DNA of 64,000 nucleotides from Porphyromonadaceae bacterium (GCA_021372865.1 JAJFTO010000013.1:169039-233038), one strand, 5' to 3'; counted from the first letter of the stretch, positions 36,292 through 45,197 are shown. Program-made: numbers and translations. The notes: generated by a model from the sequence alone, not told the origin.

Positions 36292-37737
36292 ATGAATGCA
36301 AATGTAGAAAAACATCGCCTGGTCCCTACAGGGATCCTCTTTCCATTTATCCTGCTTACTTCACTTTTTTTCATTTGGGCAGTTCCCAATAACATGACTG
36401 ACACCATGCTGGCGGCTTTCAAGCGTATCATGAGCATGAACGACACGCAAACAGCCTGGATACAGGTAGTCTGTTATTTGTTGGGTTACGGATGTTTCGC
36501 ATTACCGGGTGCCATCTTTATCAAAAAGCATACTTACAAATCGGGTGTGTTGCTTGGCCTGGGGTTATGCATCTTCGGTAACCTTCTCTTCTATCCTGCC
36601 ATGCTCGCCAATAACATCAGTTCACCGCTGAGTTTTGCAACCTATCTGTTTGCAATCTTCGTGCTTTTCGCCGGTCTGTCGGTCCTTGAAACATCGACTA
36701 ACGCGTATGTTTATTCTCTGGGTGATCCGGCTACCGCGACCAGGCGACTCAATTTCTCCCAATCCTTTAACCCTTTTGGTGCCCTTACCGGCGTTTTGGT
36801 GAGCCAGATATTCGTGTTGTCTCAACTCAATACCATGACCGCTTCACAGAGAGAGGCAATTAGCACTCCGGAACTTGTTTCCATACAGAACGGAGAACTA
36901 AATGCAGTCACTACTGCCTATATGATTCTGGGACTGATCATGCTGGTGCTCTTTCTTCTGATATTATTTACCACGATGCCTAAGGCGCAGGATGATGATA
37001 AAAGCCTGAATCTGAAAGCCACCTGGGGTCGTTTGAAAAAGAACAGGAACTACATGTGGGGAGTGTTCGCACAGTTTTTCTATGTTGGAGCACAGATTGC
37101 AGTCTGGTCGTTCATCATTCGATATGCGATGCAGCAGCTCGATTTCGACACGGTGATTGCAAGTCTGGGTGATAATCCTTCGCAGGAAACAATCATCGAT
37201 GCGTTGCGCGGAGTGGAACCCTTGGCTGGAGGTTTCTATGCGCTGAGCGAATTTCTGGGCCTGAATGAATTGTTGCCCCGTACGTCGGAACAGGCCGGAG
37301 CAACCTATTATATTCTTTCACTGGTGTTGTTTGTGTTCGGACGTTTCATCTCTACCTGGCTGATGAAATATACCCGACCGGTCAATATTCTGTCAGGCCT
37401 AGGTATTCTGGCAGTAATCTGTTCATTTTTGACGATCTACGGAGAAGGATTTACTGGTGTTTATGCGCTGATGGGAATTTCAGGATGCATGTCAGCCATG
37501 TTCCCCACCATCTACGGATTGGGAATGAGAGGACTGGGAGAGGATACCAAGATAGCCGGTTCAGGCATGGTCATGGCTATCGCGGGAGCAGCGCTTCTTA
37601 CGCAGTTGCAGGGCATCCTCTCTGATCAGGCAGGAAGCATTAAATTTGCTTATTGGATTCCGGCCATCGCGTTTATAATCATTACTTTGTATAGTTTTAC
37701 CATCGCGCGGAGTAAAGAACTGGGAAACGGAAAATAA
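36292..37737 (+). CDS. fucP: FucP-type sugar:H+ symporter (MFS)
   Basis: A 481-residue inner-membrane major facilitator protein with about 12 membrane segments. It matches the L-fucose:proton symporter FucP: FILLTSLFFIWAVPNNMTDTMLAAF, GYGCFALPGAIFIKKHTYKSGVLLGL, and FAGLSVLETSTNAYVYSLGDPATATRRLNFSQSFNPFG. E. coli FucP transports L-fucose and also L-galactose and D-arabinose, all sharing the same ring stereochemistry. An extra segment at about residues 285-330 enlarges the central loop relative to E. coli FucP. It is followed after 7 bases by the kinase gene, so import and phosphorylation are coupled. It probably brings the monosaccharide released in the periplasm into the cytoplasm. Confidence 0.92.
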   Translation: MNANVEKHRLVPTGILFPFILLTSLFFIWAVPNNMTDTMLAAFKRIMSMNDTQTAWIQVVCYLLGYGCFALPGAIFIKKHTYKSGVLLGLGLCIFGNLLFYPAMLANNISSPLSFATYLFAIFVLFAGLSVLETSTNAYVYSLGDPATATRRLNFSQSFNPFGALTGVLVSQIFVLSQLNTMTASQREAISTPELVSIQNGELNAVTTAYMILGLIMLVLFLLILFTTMPKAQDDDKSLNLKATWGRLKKNRNYMWGVFAQFFYVGAQIAVWSFIIRYAMQQLDFDTVIASLGDNPSQETIIDALRGVEPLAGGFYALSEFLGLNELLPRTSEQAGATYYILSLVLFVFGRFISTWLMKYTRPVNILSGLGILAVICSFLTIYGEGFTGVYALMGISGCMSAMFPTIYGLGMRGLGEDTKIAGSGMVMAIAGAALLTQLQGILSDQAGSIKFAYWIPAIAFIIITLYSFTIARSKELGNGK

Positions 37738-37744
37738 AATCATT

Positions 37745-39376
37745 ATGGACAAATTAGTTATCGGAATTGATTATGGTACGGATTCCTGTCGGTCACTGGT
37801 TGTAAACTGCACCACAGGCAGTGAGGCAGCATCTTATACAGCCTTTTATCCCCGCTGGAAAAAAGGTCTGTATTGCGATCCTTCGGCCAATCGGTATCGC
37901 CAGCATCCGCAGGATTATATCGATTCGCTTGAAGAGGCAATTCTTGGCACTGTGAATCAATTGACAGTCGCCGAAAGAGAAAACATTGTAGCGATGGGCA
38001 TTGATACTACAGGAAGTACTCCGTGTCTCACAGATCGTGAGGGAATGCCACTGGCTCTTCTGCCGGAGTATGCAGATAATCCGAATGCAATGTTCGTCCT
38101 GTGGAAAGATCATACTGCCATCAGAGAGGCGGATGAGATAAACAGACTTGCCCATTCATGGAAGACAGATTTTACCACCCGTTCAGGAGGGATTTATTCG
38201 TCGGAGTGGTTTTGGGCAAAGGCATTGCATTTGCTCAGAGCCGATGATAGGATTCGGGAAAAGGCTTATTCCCTCATCGAACATTGCGACTGGATGCCGG
38301 CGCTTCTTACCGGCAATCTCAAGCCGGAGCAAGTGAAAAGAAGCCGTTGCGCCGCAGGACACAAAGGAATGTGGGCGGACGAATGGGGAGGATACCCGTC
38401 ACCGGAGTTCTTCTCTGAGCTGGATCCCCTACTCGACCGCTTTGCGGGTCATTTGAACCATAAAACACACACGAGCGATACTTCCGCAGGCAAACTTACC
38501 AAAGAGTGGTCAGAGCGACTCAGATTGCCCGAAGGAATAGAGGTAGCGGTGGGTATTCTGGATGCTCACGCTGGCGCAATCGGCGCAGGCATTAAATCGC
38601 ACACGATGGTCAAGATCATCGGCACCTCCACCTGTGATATTGTAGTCACCCCGAGGGAAGATATCGGTAAAAAGACGGTCACCGGTATCAGCGGTCAAGT
38701 GGATGGATCGGTAATTCCCGGCCTGATCGGCCTTGAAGCCGGTCAATCTGCTTTCGGAGATGTGTACGCCTGGTGGAAAGAAATGCTCGCCTGGTCGTTA
38801 AACCTGTTGCCGTTGGAACAAAGAGCGGAGGCAACGGCACAGATATTGCCAAAACTGACTGAACAGGCAGAGAAACTGCCATTGACAGTTTCGGATCCGG
38901 TCGCCAATGACTGGCTGAATGGACGCCGTTCCCCATTCGCCGACCAAACACTGAAGGGTGCCCTTACTGGAATTACATTGGGCACCACTCCCGCGCAGAT
39001 ATTTAAGAGCCTGGTGGAAGCGACTGCCTTCGGATCTCGTGCCATTATGGAACATTTGAAAAAAGAAGGAGTGAAGGTGGAAGAGGTAATCGCTGTGGGG
39101 GGAATTTCACTGAAATCTCCTTATGTAATGCAGACTCTCTCCGATGTCATGGGAGTAACCATAAAAGTGGCTGCTGCACAGCAGTCTGGTGCACTGGGGG
39201 CGGCTATGAACGCTGCTGTGGCGGCCCATGTTTTCCATTCAGTGGAAGAAGCACAAGCAAGGCTTGCACAGGGTGATCTTACTTTTTATAAACCCGACAA
39301 GAAAAGACAGGATACATATGATGTCTTGTATGGCCGGTATGAATCACTATCCTGCCACATTGGTTTTGATGCCTGA
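37745..39376 (+). CDS. araB: Ribulokinase (AraB-type FGGY kinase)
   Basis: A 543-residue cytoplasmic FGGY carbohydrate kinase. It matches E. coli AraB all along: VIGIDYGTDSCR (phosphate-1), FYPRWKKGLYCDP, PNAMFVLWKDHTA, GGIYSSEWFWAK, CDWMPALLTG, IGTSTCDIVV, PGLIGLEAGQSAFGDVYAW. AraB phosphorylates ribulose at O5 with ATP; the E. coli enzyme accepts L- and D-ribulose. The locus has no L-arabinose isomerase (araA) or L-ribulose-5-phosphate epimerase (araD), but does have fucI, so the substrate is more likely D-ribulose made from D-arabinose (inference). L-fuculose remains possible. It is the last PUL gene; its final 30 bases overlap the convergent radical SAM gene. Confidence 0.92.
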   Translation: MDKLVIGIDYGTDSCRSLVVNCTTGSEAASYTAFYPRWKKGLYCDPSANRYRQHPQDYIDSLEEAILGTVNQLTVAERENIVAMGIDTTGSTPCLTDREGMPLALLPEYADNPNAMFVLWKDHTAIREADEINRLAHSWKTDFTTRSGGIYSSEWFWAKALHLLRADDRIREKAYSLIEHCDWMPALLTGNLKPEQVKRSRCAAGHKGMWADEWGGYPSPEFFSELDPLLDRFAGHLNHKTHTSDTSAGKLTKEWSERLRLPEGIEVAVGILDAHAGAIGAGIKSHTMVKIIGTSTCDIVVTPREDIGKKTVTGISGQVDGSVIPGLIGLEAGQSAFGDVYAWWKEMLAWSLNLLPLEQRAEATAQILPKLTEQAEKLPLTVSDPVANDWLNGRRSPFADQTLKGALTGITLGTTPAQIFKSLVEATAFGSRAIMEHLKKEGVKVEEVIAVGGISLKSPYVMQTLSDVMGVTIKVAAAQQSGALGAAMNAAVAAHVFHSVEEAQARLAQGDLTFYKPDKKRQDTYDVLYGRYESLSCHIGFDA

Positions 39377-40123
39377 TTCCGCTACACGTACAGCAATATT
39401 CTGCAGGACTGCCAGAGGGACCTTTTCAAGCCCTCTGGCAGCTGTTTCCCGATCAATGGTATAGATCATCACTTCACGCGGCTGAAGCTCTCTAACGAGC
39501 GCTAACCAGGCTGAAACCTCCTCTTCTGTGGTGTTGTCTATTTCTTTCCCTTCAAATATCCCTTTCAGGAACATGGTCTGGAGGATGAAATTACCTTGAA
39601 ATTTTTTGTATTGTGCCACCTGTTTTTCCACAGAATAGGATGGAGCATTGGGACGATCTATCAGCCGGGCGGTTCTGTCGAAAGCGGAATCCAGTTTCAA
39701 AATGGGATTGTCCACCCTTCTCAATGCTTCAAAGACACTATTTTTTGCAATATGCATGCCATTTGAGAGTACGCTTATCCCCGTTTCAGGATAATACTGA
39801 TCACGTATTTCGATGGTATCAGCAATGATTTCACCAAATTCGGGATGCATGGTCGGCTCACCGTTTCCGGCAAAAGTAATCACATCAAGCTTTACTCCCT
39901 CTTCAAGGATCGATTTCAGCTTATCTTCCAGGGCTGCCTTCACCAGCTCTCTTGTTGGCAATTTCGATTTAGTGCGGAAATCCTTGTTAAAACCACATTC
40001 GCAGTAGATACAATCGAACGAGCAGCATTTACCGTCATAAGGCAGTAGGTTCACACCCAATGAACTCCCCATTCTCCTGCTGTGCACCGGGCCATATACT
40101 ATTTCGTGAAAAAGAATCGTCAT
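39347..40123 (-). CDS. Radical SAM protein
   Basis: A 258-residue radical S-adenosylmethionine protein with the [4Fe-4S] motif CSFDCIYC (CxxxCxxC) near residues 34-41, followed by GNGEPTMHPEF, the glycine/GE region that binds SAM. It resembles the MoaA-like, wyosine-type (COG0731-like) group with a short C-terminal part. The reaction is unknown. It is the third gene of a - strand run polA, yqaA, radical SAM with gaps of 25 and 12 bases. Its 3' end overlaps the convergent araB 3' end by 30 bases. It is not a good match to the sulfatase maturase anSME, which is larger and has extra cysteine clusters. Confidence 0.85.
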   Translation of the reverse strand: MTILFHEIVYGPVHSRRMGSSLGVNLLPYDGKCCSFDCIYCECGFNKDFRTKSKLPTRELVKAALEDKLKSILEEGVKLDVITFAGNGEPTMHPEFGEIIADTIEIRDQYYPETGISVLSNGMHIAKNSVFEALRRVDNPILKLDSAFDRTARLIDRPNAPSYSVEKQVAQYKKFQGNFILQTMFLKGIFEGKEIDNTTEEEVSAWLALVRELQPREVMIYTIDRETAARGLEKVPLAVLQNIAVRVAESGIKTNVAG

Positions 40124-40135
40124 ATAAATTTAAAT

Positions 40136-40591
40136 TCAAAACCAGAAAATAATCCTGTCTGTACCAAATCCAATCAGCAAATAGCGCAAAAACTTCCCGG
40201 CGGTCATGGTTAACATCGCCACTGGTATATTGGCACGCATAAATCCCAATGCCACAAGCATCACATCACCTACAACGGGCATAAATCCAAAAAAACCCAT
40301 CACCGCACCTTTTCCAGACATCCATTCAATGGTCTTTTCAATCTTTGCAGGCTTTATCTTGAACCACCTCTCCAGCCATTCCGTTTTTCCCATCCTTCCC
40401 AAGTAATAGCAGGTGGCTCCCCCCAAGGCATTCCCAGCGGTAGCGTACAGGATGCTGGTCCAAATATCCATTCCTGCTGCTATCAGTGCGGCAAAAACTA
40501 CTTCCGAGCTGAAGGGCAGGATGGTTGCTGCCAGAAAGGATGCCAACAATAGCCCCCAATACCCATATTCTGCCAATCCGTCGAGCATCAA
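40136..40591 (-). CDS. yqaA: YqaA/DedA-family membrane protein
   Basis: A 151-residue inner-membrane protein of the SNARE-associated (VTT/DedA) superfamily, YqaA type. Membrane segments cover about residues 11-38, 47-65, 93-112 and 120-140, with the family motifs LPFSSEVVFAALI and GNALGGATCYYLGRMG. DedA-type proteins are linked to membrane lipid flipping and envelope homeostasis; YqaA itself is uncharacterised. The first two codons are both ATG, so the start may be one codon later. It lies between polA and the radical SAM gene on the same strand, probably in one transcript. Confidence 0.88.
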   Translation of the reverse strand: MMLDGLAEYGYWGLLLASFLAATILPFSSEVVFAALIAAGMDIWTSILYATAGNALGGATCYYLGRMGKTEWLERWFKIKPAKIEKTIEWMSGKGAVMGFFGFMPVVGDVMLVALGFMRANIPVAMLTMTAGKFLRYLLIGFGTDRIIFWF

Positions 40592-40616
40592 ACTTACGAT
40601 TTAATGTTCCAGTGTG

Positions 40617-43424
40617 CTAATGTGCTACAAGCCAGTTCTCCCCCACTCCCAGATCCGTTTTTAACGGAATCTGCAGTGTGCAGGCATGCTCCATCTCTGT
40701 TGTCACGATCTCCCGCAGTTTGGGCAGTTCCTCAGGAACGACGTTGAAGTTAAGCTCATCGTGTACCTGAAGAATCATTTTCGAACGCATTTGTTCCTTC
40801 TCGAGCCGCTTAAAAATCCGTATCATCGCCATCTTGATGATATCTGCCGCGCTTCCCTGTATGGGGGCGTTGATGGCGTTGCGTTCTGCATAGCCACGCA
40901 CTGTGGCGTTGCCGGAACTGATGTCGGAGAGGTAGCGTCTTCTACCGAAAATCGTCTCCACGTAACCGTGAGAACGCGCCCTATCAATGCTCTCGTCCAT
41001 ATATTTTTTTACATCGGGAAAAGTGGCGAAATATTCATCGATCAGCTCTTTCGCTTCGGTGCGTGAGATAGTGAGGCGCTCAGACAAGCCGAAGGGAGTA
41101 ATACCGTAAATAATCCCGAAGTTGGCCGTCTTGGCTGTTCTTCTCATGTCTCCCGTGACTTCTTCCAGTGGAACCTTGAAGATTTTAGCAGCAGTGGCAG
41201 CGTGAATGTCCTGTCCTTTGTTGAATGCTTCCACCATGTTGCGGTCGCCACTCAGGTGCGCCATGATGCGCAACTCTATTTGTGAATAGTCAGAAGAAAC
41301 AAACAAACACCCTTCGTCCGGAATGAACACCTTGCGCATCTCCCTACCGCGGTCATCACGGATCGGGATATTCTGCAGGTTTGGGTTAGTGCTACTCAAT
41401 CGCCCCGTCGCGGCCACAGTCTGATTGAAGGAAGTGTGTATTTTACCGGTAAGAGGATTGATGAGCAGGGGAAATGCATCGACATAGGTACTTAAAAGTT
41501 TCTTCAGCCCTCTTTGTTCCAATATTTTACCAATGATAGGATGCTTTGACCGCATTTTCTCGAGCTCTTCCTCGCTGGTTTTATACTGACCAGTTTTTGT
41601 TTTCTTCGGCTTATCCGCAATTTTCATCCTGTCGAACAGCACCTCTCCAATCTGTTTGGGAGAGTTAATGTTAAACTCGGTACCCGCCATCGCGGTGATT
41701 TCCTTTTCAATCTGCATCAATTCTTCGGTATATTGTACCGAAAGTTCGTTGAGTGCCTGCAGATCCAGGCGTACGCCTGTCCATTCCATGTCTGCGAGCA
41801 CATATACCAGGGGTGCCTCAATTTCATAATAGAGCTGGTCGAGCTGGTGAGCATGGATTTCTTTCTCCAGTATATGCTTCAACTTCAGCGTGATGTCTGC
41901 ATCTTCGGCAGCATAGTCTGTCACGATGGCCGGGTCTACATCACGCATGTTTCCCTGGTTTTTCCCTCTTGCGCCAATCAGTTCTTCAATGTGAATGGTT
42001 TTGTATTTCAAATAGATATCTGCCATGTAATCCATACCGTGCCGGAGCTCCGGGTTGAGCAGGTAGTGTGCAATCATGGTGTCGAAGAGCGGGCCCTGCA
42101 CGCGGATACCATAATTTCTGAGTTCCAGGATGTCGTACTTGATATTTTGGCCTACTTTCTCTATTTTTTCATCTTCAAAAAAAGGACGAAAAATTGCCAC
42201 CTGCCGATTTGCTACTTCGCGATCGGCCGAAACAGGGACATAAAAGGCTTCCCCTTCATTGAAAGCAAAGGAAAGACCCACCAACTCACTTAATAACGGA
42301 TCCACACCCGTGGTTTCTGTGTCGAAACAGACAGATTGTTGTTCAGACAGCACCTTGCTCAAGGCGATCATCTCATCTTCTATCTCCACCATGCTGTATC
42401 GATGAGGTGTGGTATGGATATCGCTGAAATCGGACGGCAACAGCGATGTCACATCTTTCTCCGGTTCAGCTTCCTGAAGCGATTCCGCCTCATCGAACAG
42501 AGCAAACAAATCTCCTTGTACGGGTACTTTCGTTGCGATTTTTACCGGCTCCTGCTTTAATACCCGGGTGAGGAGGGTACGAAATTCAAACTCTTCGAAA
42601 ATCGCTTTGATGGCTTCCTCATCGATGTCTCTCCGTAGAAAATCATCCTCCACTACCCCAATGGGGACATCTGTTTTGATGGTGGCCAGAAACTTGGAGA
42701 AACGTATCTGCTCACTGTGCTCTTCAATCTTGGTTTTCAAGGTCCCTTTCAGCTGGTGGCTGTTCTCCAGCAGGGTTTCTATGGAACCAAACTCATTCAA
42801 AAGCTTGATGGCCGTTTTTTCACCTACGCCGGGACAGCCGGGTATGTTGTCGGAAGCATCCCCCATCAACCCAAGCAAATCGATCATTTTGCAGGGATGA
42901 TCAATCTGATACTTTTCCATCACCTTTTTATCATCCAGCAAATCAAATTCGTTGCTGCCGTATCTGGGCTTATACACGAAGATATGAGACTCTGTAAGCT
43001 GCCCATAATCTTTATCGGGAGTCATCATGTAAACATCAAACCGTTCTTTGTCGGCCCTTTTGGCAATGGTGCCAATCACATCATCTGCTTCATAACCGGG
43101 AACTTCAAGCACCGGCATGTTGTATGCCCTGATAATATTTTTGATGATAGGAACCGAAAATTTAATCACTTCGGGTGTCACCTCCCGCTGTGCTTTATAG
43201 TGTTCATATGCTGTGTGACGAAAAGTGGGTCCGGCAGGATCGAATGCAACGGCTATATGGGAGGGGTCCTCTTTGCGCAATACTTCTTCCAGTGTATTGA
43301 TAAATCCGAATATGGCGGAGGTATTTCTACCCTTCGAATCGATGCGCGGGTTCTTTATGAAAGCATAATACGATCTGTAAATAAGGGCGTATGCGTCGAG
43401 AAGGAAGAGTTTATTTTTGTTCAT
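40617..43424 (-). CDS. polA: DNA polymerase I
   Basis: A 935-residue full-length DNA polymerase I. N-terminal 5'-3' exonuclease domain (about 1-290: LFLLDAYALIYRSYYAF, DDVIGTIAKRA, PDKDYGQL, GLMGDASDNIPG). The 3'-5' proofreading domain retains its acidic site (VCFDTETTGVDPL, about 360, later VTDYAAEDADITLKL). The polymerase domain (from about 540) has the A motif SDYSQIELRIMAHLSG, the B motif RRTAKTANFGIIYGI and the C motif LQVHDELNF. It repairs DNA and replaces Okazaki primers. The start lies 72 bases from the divergent polyprenyl synthase gene, so both share one control region. The 3' neighbours yqaA and radical SAM follow on the same strand. Confidence 0.98.
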   Translation of the reverse strand: MNKNKLFLLDAYALIYRSYYAFIKNPRIDSKGRNTSAIFGFINTLEEVLRKEDPSHIAVAFDPAGPTFRHTAYEHYKAQREVTPEVIKFSVPIIKNIIRAYNMPVLEVPGYEADDVIGTIAKRADKERFDVYMMTPDKDYGQLTESHIFVYKPRYGSNEFDLLDDKKVMEKYQIDHPCKMIDLLGLMGDASDNIPGCPGVGEKTAIKLLNEFGSIETLLENSHQLKGTLKTKIEEHSEQIRFSKFLATIKTDVPIGVVEDDFLRRDIDEEAIKAIFEEFEFRTLLTRVLKQEPVKIATKVPVQGDLFALFDEAESLQEAEPEKDVTSLLPSDFSDIHTTPHRYSMVEIEDEMIALSKVLSEQQSVCFDTETTGVDPLLSELVGLSFAFNEGEAFYVPVSADREVANRQVAIFRPFFEDEKIEKVGQNIKYDILELRNYGIRVQGPLFDTMIAHYLLNPELRHGMDYMADIYLKYKTIHIEELIGARGKNQGNMRDVDPAIVTDYAAEDADITLKLKHILEKEIHAHQLDQLYYEIEAPLVYVLADMEWTGVRLDLQALNELSVQYTEELMQIEKEITAMAGTEFNINSPKQIGEVLFDRMKIADKPKKTKTGQYKTSEEELEKMRSKHPIIGKILEQRGLKKLLSTYVDAFPLLINPLTGKIHTSFNQTVAATGRLSSTNPNLQNIPIRDDRGREMRKVFIPDEGCLFVSSDYSQIELRIMAHLSGDRNMVEAFNKGQDIHAATAAKIFKVPLEEVTGDMRRTAKTANFGIIYGITPFGLSERLTISRTEAKELIDEYFATFPDVKKYMDESIDRARSHGYVETIFGRRRYLSDISSGNATVRGYAERNAINAPIQGSAADIIKMAMIRIFKRLEKEQMRSKMILQVHDELNFNVVPEELPKLREIVTTEMEHACTLQIPLKTDLGVGENWLVAH

Positions 43425-43442
43425 AATGTAAAGTTACAAATA

Positions 43443-43476
43443 TTTGTTGCGAACAGGAGAATTATTTTTACTTTTG
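43443..43476 (+). promoter_or_regulatory. Promoter of the polyprenyl synthase gene
   Basis: A perfect -7 element TACTTTTG lies at 43469-43476. TTTG at 43443-43446 or TTG at 43447-43449 stands 19-22 bases upstream. It lies in the 72-base gap between divergent polA and the polyprenyl synthase gene and gives a leader of roughly 15 bases. Confidence 0.6.
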
Positions 43477-43496
43477 TAAGTCATTAATTAGGTGTA

Positions 43497-44471
43497 ATGG
43501 ATCAGAGTAAGATAATACAGGATTTTCTGCAGGATGAGCTTCTCCTTTTCGATAAATACTTCCGTGAATCGGTAAAAAGTTACAATCCAAGAGTGGCAGA
43601 GATGATCACCTATGTGTTTAACACAAGCGGAAAACGACTGAGGCCCATGCTGGTACTTTTAACAGCCAAAGCTTGTGGTCGGATTCTACCGGAGACTTAC
43701 CACGGTGCCGTTACAGTAGAGTTGTTACACACGGCCACACTGGTACACGATGATGTGATTGATAAATCGGAAACCCGTCGCGGTAAGGAATCGGTTAACG
43801 CCGTATTCGATAACACCAAAGCCGTGCTGATTGGTGACTACCTGTTGTCCACCGCGCTGATGGAGAGCGTGAAAACTAATGATCTGGGTATCGTAGGCAT
43901 CATCGCTGAACTGGGTCAAAACCTCTCTGAGGGCGAGTTGAATCAGTATTCACTTGCACAAGAAGTCATTGTGGATGAGGATGCCTATTTCGAAGTCATC
44001 GACAAAAAAACGGCTTCCCTGATGCGTGCCAGCATCACCATCGGTGCCATTACCGGAGGAGCCGATAAAGAGTTGATCTCTCAGTTCAGTCGACTTGGCG
44101 GACTACTCGGCATTTGCTTTCAAATCAGGGACGATATCTTCGATTATTACCATACCGATGTCGGGAAACCCACAGGCAACGATATCAAGGAAGGAAAGAT
44201 TACACTGCCGCTGATTTACGCATTGCAGCATGCTCCACAGACTTTGGCTGATGAGGTGAAGCAGCTCATTTTTTCACGCAATTACAGTGAAGCCAATATA
44301 ACGAAAATACTTGCTTTTGCCCGTGATCACCACGGCGTGCAATATGCCTATGATAGAATGAATGATTTTTTGGAAGAGGCAGAGAGCATCATCACCAATT
44401 TTTCATTCAATAGCGAGATCAAATCGTTGATGCGTCTTTTCCTGGCGTATGTGAAAGAACGACGTTATTAA
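43497..44471 (+). CDS. ispB: Polyprenyl (octaprenyl-type) diphosphate synthase
   Basis: A 324-residue trans-polyprenyl diphosphate synthase. It has the two aspartate-rich motifs of the family: VHDDVIDKSETRRG (first, about residues 82-95) and IRDDIFDYYHTDVGKPTGNDIKEGKITLPL (second region, about 214). It condenses isopentenyl diphosphate units onto an allylic primer to make the side chain of menaquinone. Length and motifs fit the IspB/HepT-type chain-elongating group; the chain length is not readable with certainty. It has its own promoter opposite polA. Downstream, a hairpin at 44477-44502 separates it from the convergent hsp20 gene. Confidence 0.93.
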   Translation: MDQSKIIQDFLQDELLLFDKYFRESVKSYNPRVAEMITYVFNTSGKRLRPMLVLLTAKACGRILPETYHGAVTVELLHTATLVHDDVIDKSETRRGKESVNAVFDNTKAVLIGDYLLSTALMESVKTNDLGIVGIIAELGQNLSEGELNQYSLAQEVIVDEDAYFEVIDKKTASLMRASITIGAITGGADKELISQFSRLGGLLGICFQIRDDIFDYYHTDVGKPTGNDIKEGKITLPLIYALQHAPQTLADEVKQLIFSRNYSEANITKILAFARDHHGVQYAYDRMNDFLEEAESIITNFSFNSEIKSLMRLFLAYVKERRY

Positions 44472-44502
44472 AAAAATATCACTCCGAGAGGGGAGTGATA
44501 TT
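44471..44502 (-). terminator. Intrinsic terminator of hsp20, possibly bidirectional
   Basis: ATATCACTCC at 44477-44486 pairs with GGAGTGATAT at 44493-44502 (10-bp stem, 6-base loop). On the - strand it is followed by a run of seven T (44471-44477), fitting termination of hsp20. On the + strand no strong T run follows, but it may also help end the polyprenyl synthase transcript. Confidence 0.8.
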
Positions 44503-44525
44503 GGTCATTTTCCATTCTTTTCTGC

Positions 44526-44951
44526 TTATTGAATCTCAATAAGTCTGGTCGTTGGAGTCTTTTCTTCGCTGACGGTAGGGATGTCAACAGTCAGAACTCC
44601 GTTCTCTACTTTTGCTGTGATTTTATCCTTTTCCACGTGATCGGGGAGAATCATTCTCCTTTGAAATTGCGTATAGGAAAATTCACGTCTCAGGTAGGAC
44701 CCTTTTTTGTCTTTATCTTCTGTCTGATTCTTTTTCTCGAATGCAATCACAAGGTTATTCGAATCATCGATCCTCACATTGCAATCCTCTTTTGTCATGC
44801 CCGGAGCGGCTACTTCCACTGTAAATCCGTTTTCGTTCTGCTGAATGTTGATTGCAGGTGCCGATTTGTTGCCCTGTTCCATCCATTCATTGCCGAAAAA
44901 ATCATTGAAAACACTCGGCAACCAATTGTTTGTTCGTCTGATGATAGTCAT
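44526..44951 (-). CDS. Small heat shock protein (Hsp20/alpha-crystallin)
   Basis: A 141-residue small heat shock protein. The alpha-crystallin domain spans about residues 35-130: INIQQNENGFTVEVAAPGM, REFSYTQFQRRMILPDHV and the family motif KVENGVLTVDIP. The C-terminal RLIEIQ is the IxI-type tail that docks between dimers in oligomers. It binds unfolding proteins and holds them for ATP-dependent refolding. AAGGAA stands about 8 bases before the start codon as a plausible ribosome binding site, unusually good for this window. A 7/8 match to the -7 promoter element (AACCTTTG on the - strand, near 45010-45017) lies upstream. No CIRCE element was recognised. Confidence 0.95.
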   Translation of the reverse strand: MTIIRRTNNWLPSVFNDFFGNEWMEQGNKSAPAINIQQNENGFTVEVAAPGMTKEDCNVRIDDSNNLVIAFEKKNQTEDKDKKGSYLRREFSYTQFQRRMILPDHVEKDKITAKVENGVLTVDIPTVSEEKTPTTRLIEIQ

Positions 44952-45137
44952 AATTATTTTCCTTTCGTTTTTAGTTTATTTCGTTATTCAGTTAGTCACA
45001 ACTGTAAATAATCAAAGGTTGTGCCGTATCGAAAAACAGGTTTTTGAGAGTCAGAAAGGTGACAAAATGGCCTACTTTTAGCTGATATCATATGAAAATG
45101 CGTAAAAAAGAAGACGAAATGTCATATTACCCCCCCC

Positions 45138-45166
45138 AAAAAAAAGCCGACTCCATCGGAGCCGGC
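45138..45166 (-). terminator. Intrinsic terminator of the GH2 gene cluster
   Basis: GCCGACTCC at 45146-45154 pairs with GGAGCCGGC at 45158-45166 with one A-C mismatch and a 3-base loop. Reading the - strand, eight T (45138-45145) follow directly. It lies 31 bases after the stop of the beta-galactosidase gene. Eight C (45130-45137) are adjacent to the A run on the + strand. Confidence 0.85.
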
Positions 45167-45197
45167 CACTTCCATTGCCTCACGGTGTCACCGGATA

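Noticed and set aside
5775..39376. Reading the locus as an L-fucose (fucoidan or host mucin) utilization PUL
   Set aside because: FucI and FucP alone suggest it, but no GH29, GH95, GH141 or GH151-like fucosidase, fuculose aldolase or typical fuculokinase is seen. Not excluded, since two proteins remain unidentified.
39347..40123. Radical SAM gene as the sulfatase maturase for the adjacent PUL
   Set aside because: The protein is only 258 residues with a single CxxxCxxC motif; sulfatase maturases are longer and carry additional cysteine clusters. It also sits in the polA-yqaA operon on the opposite strand.
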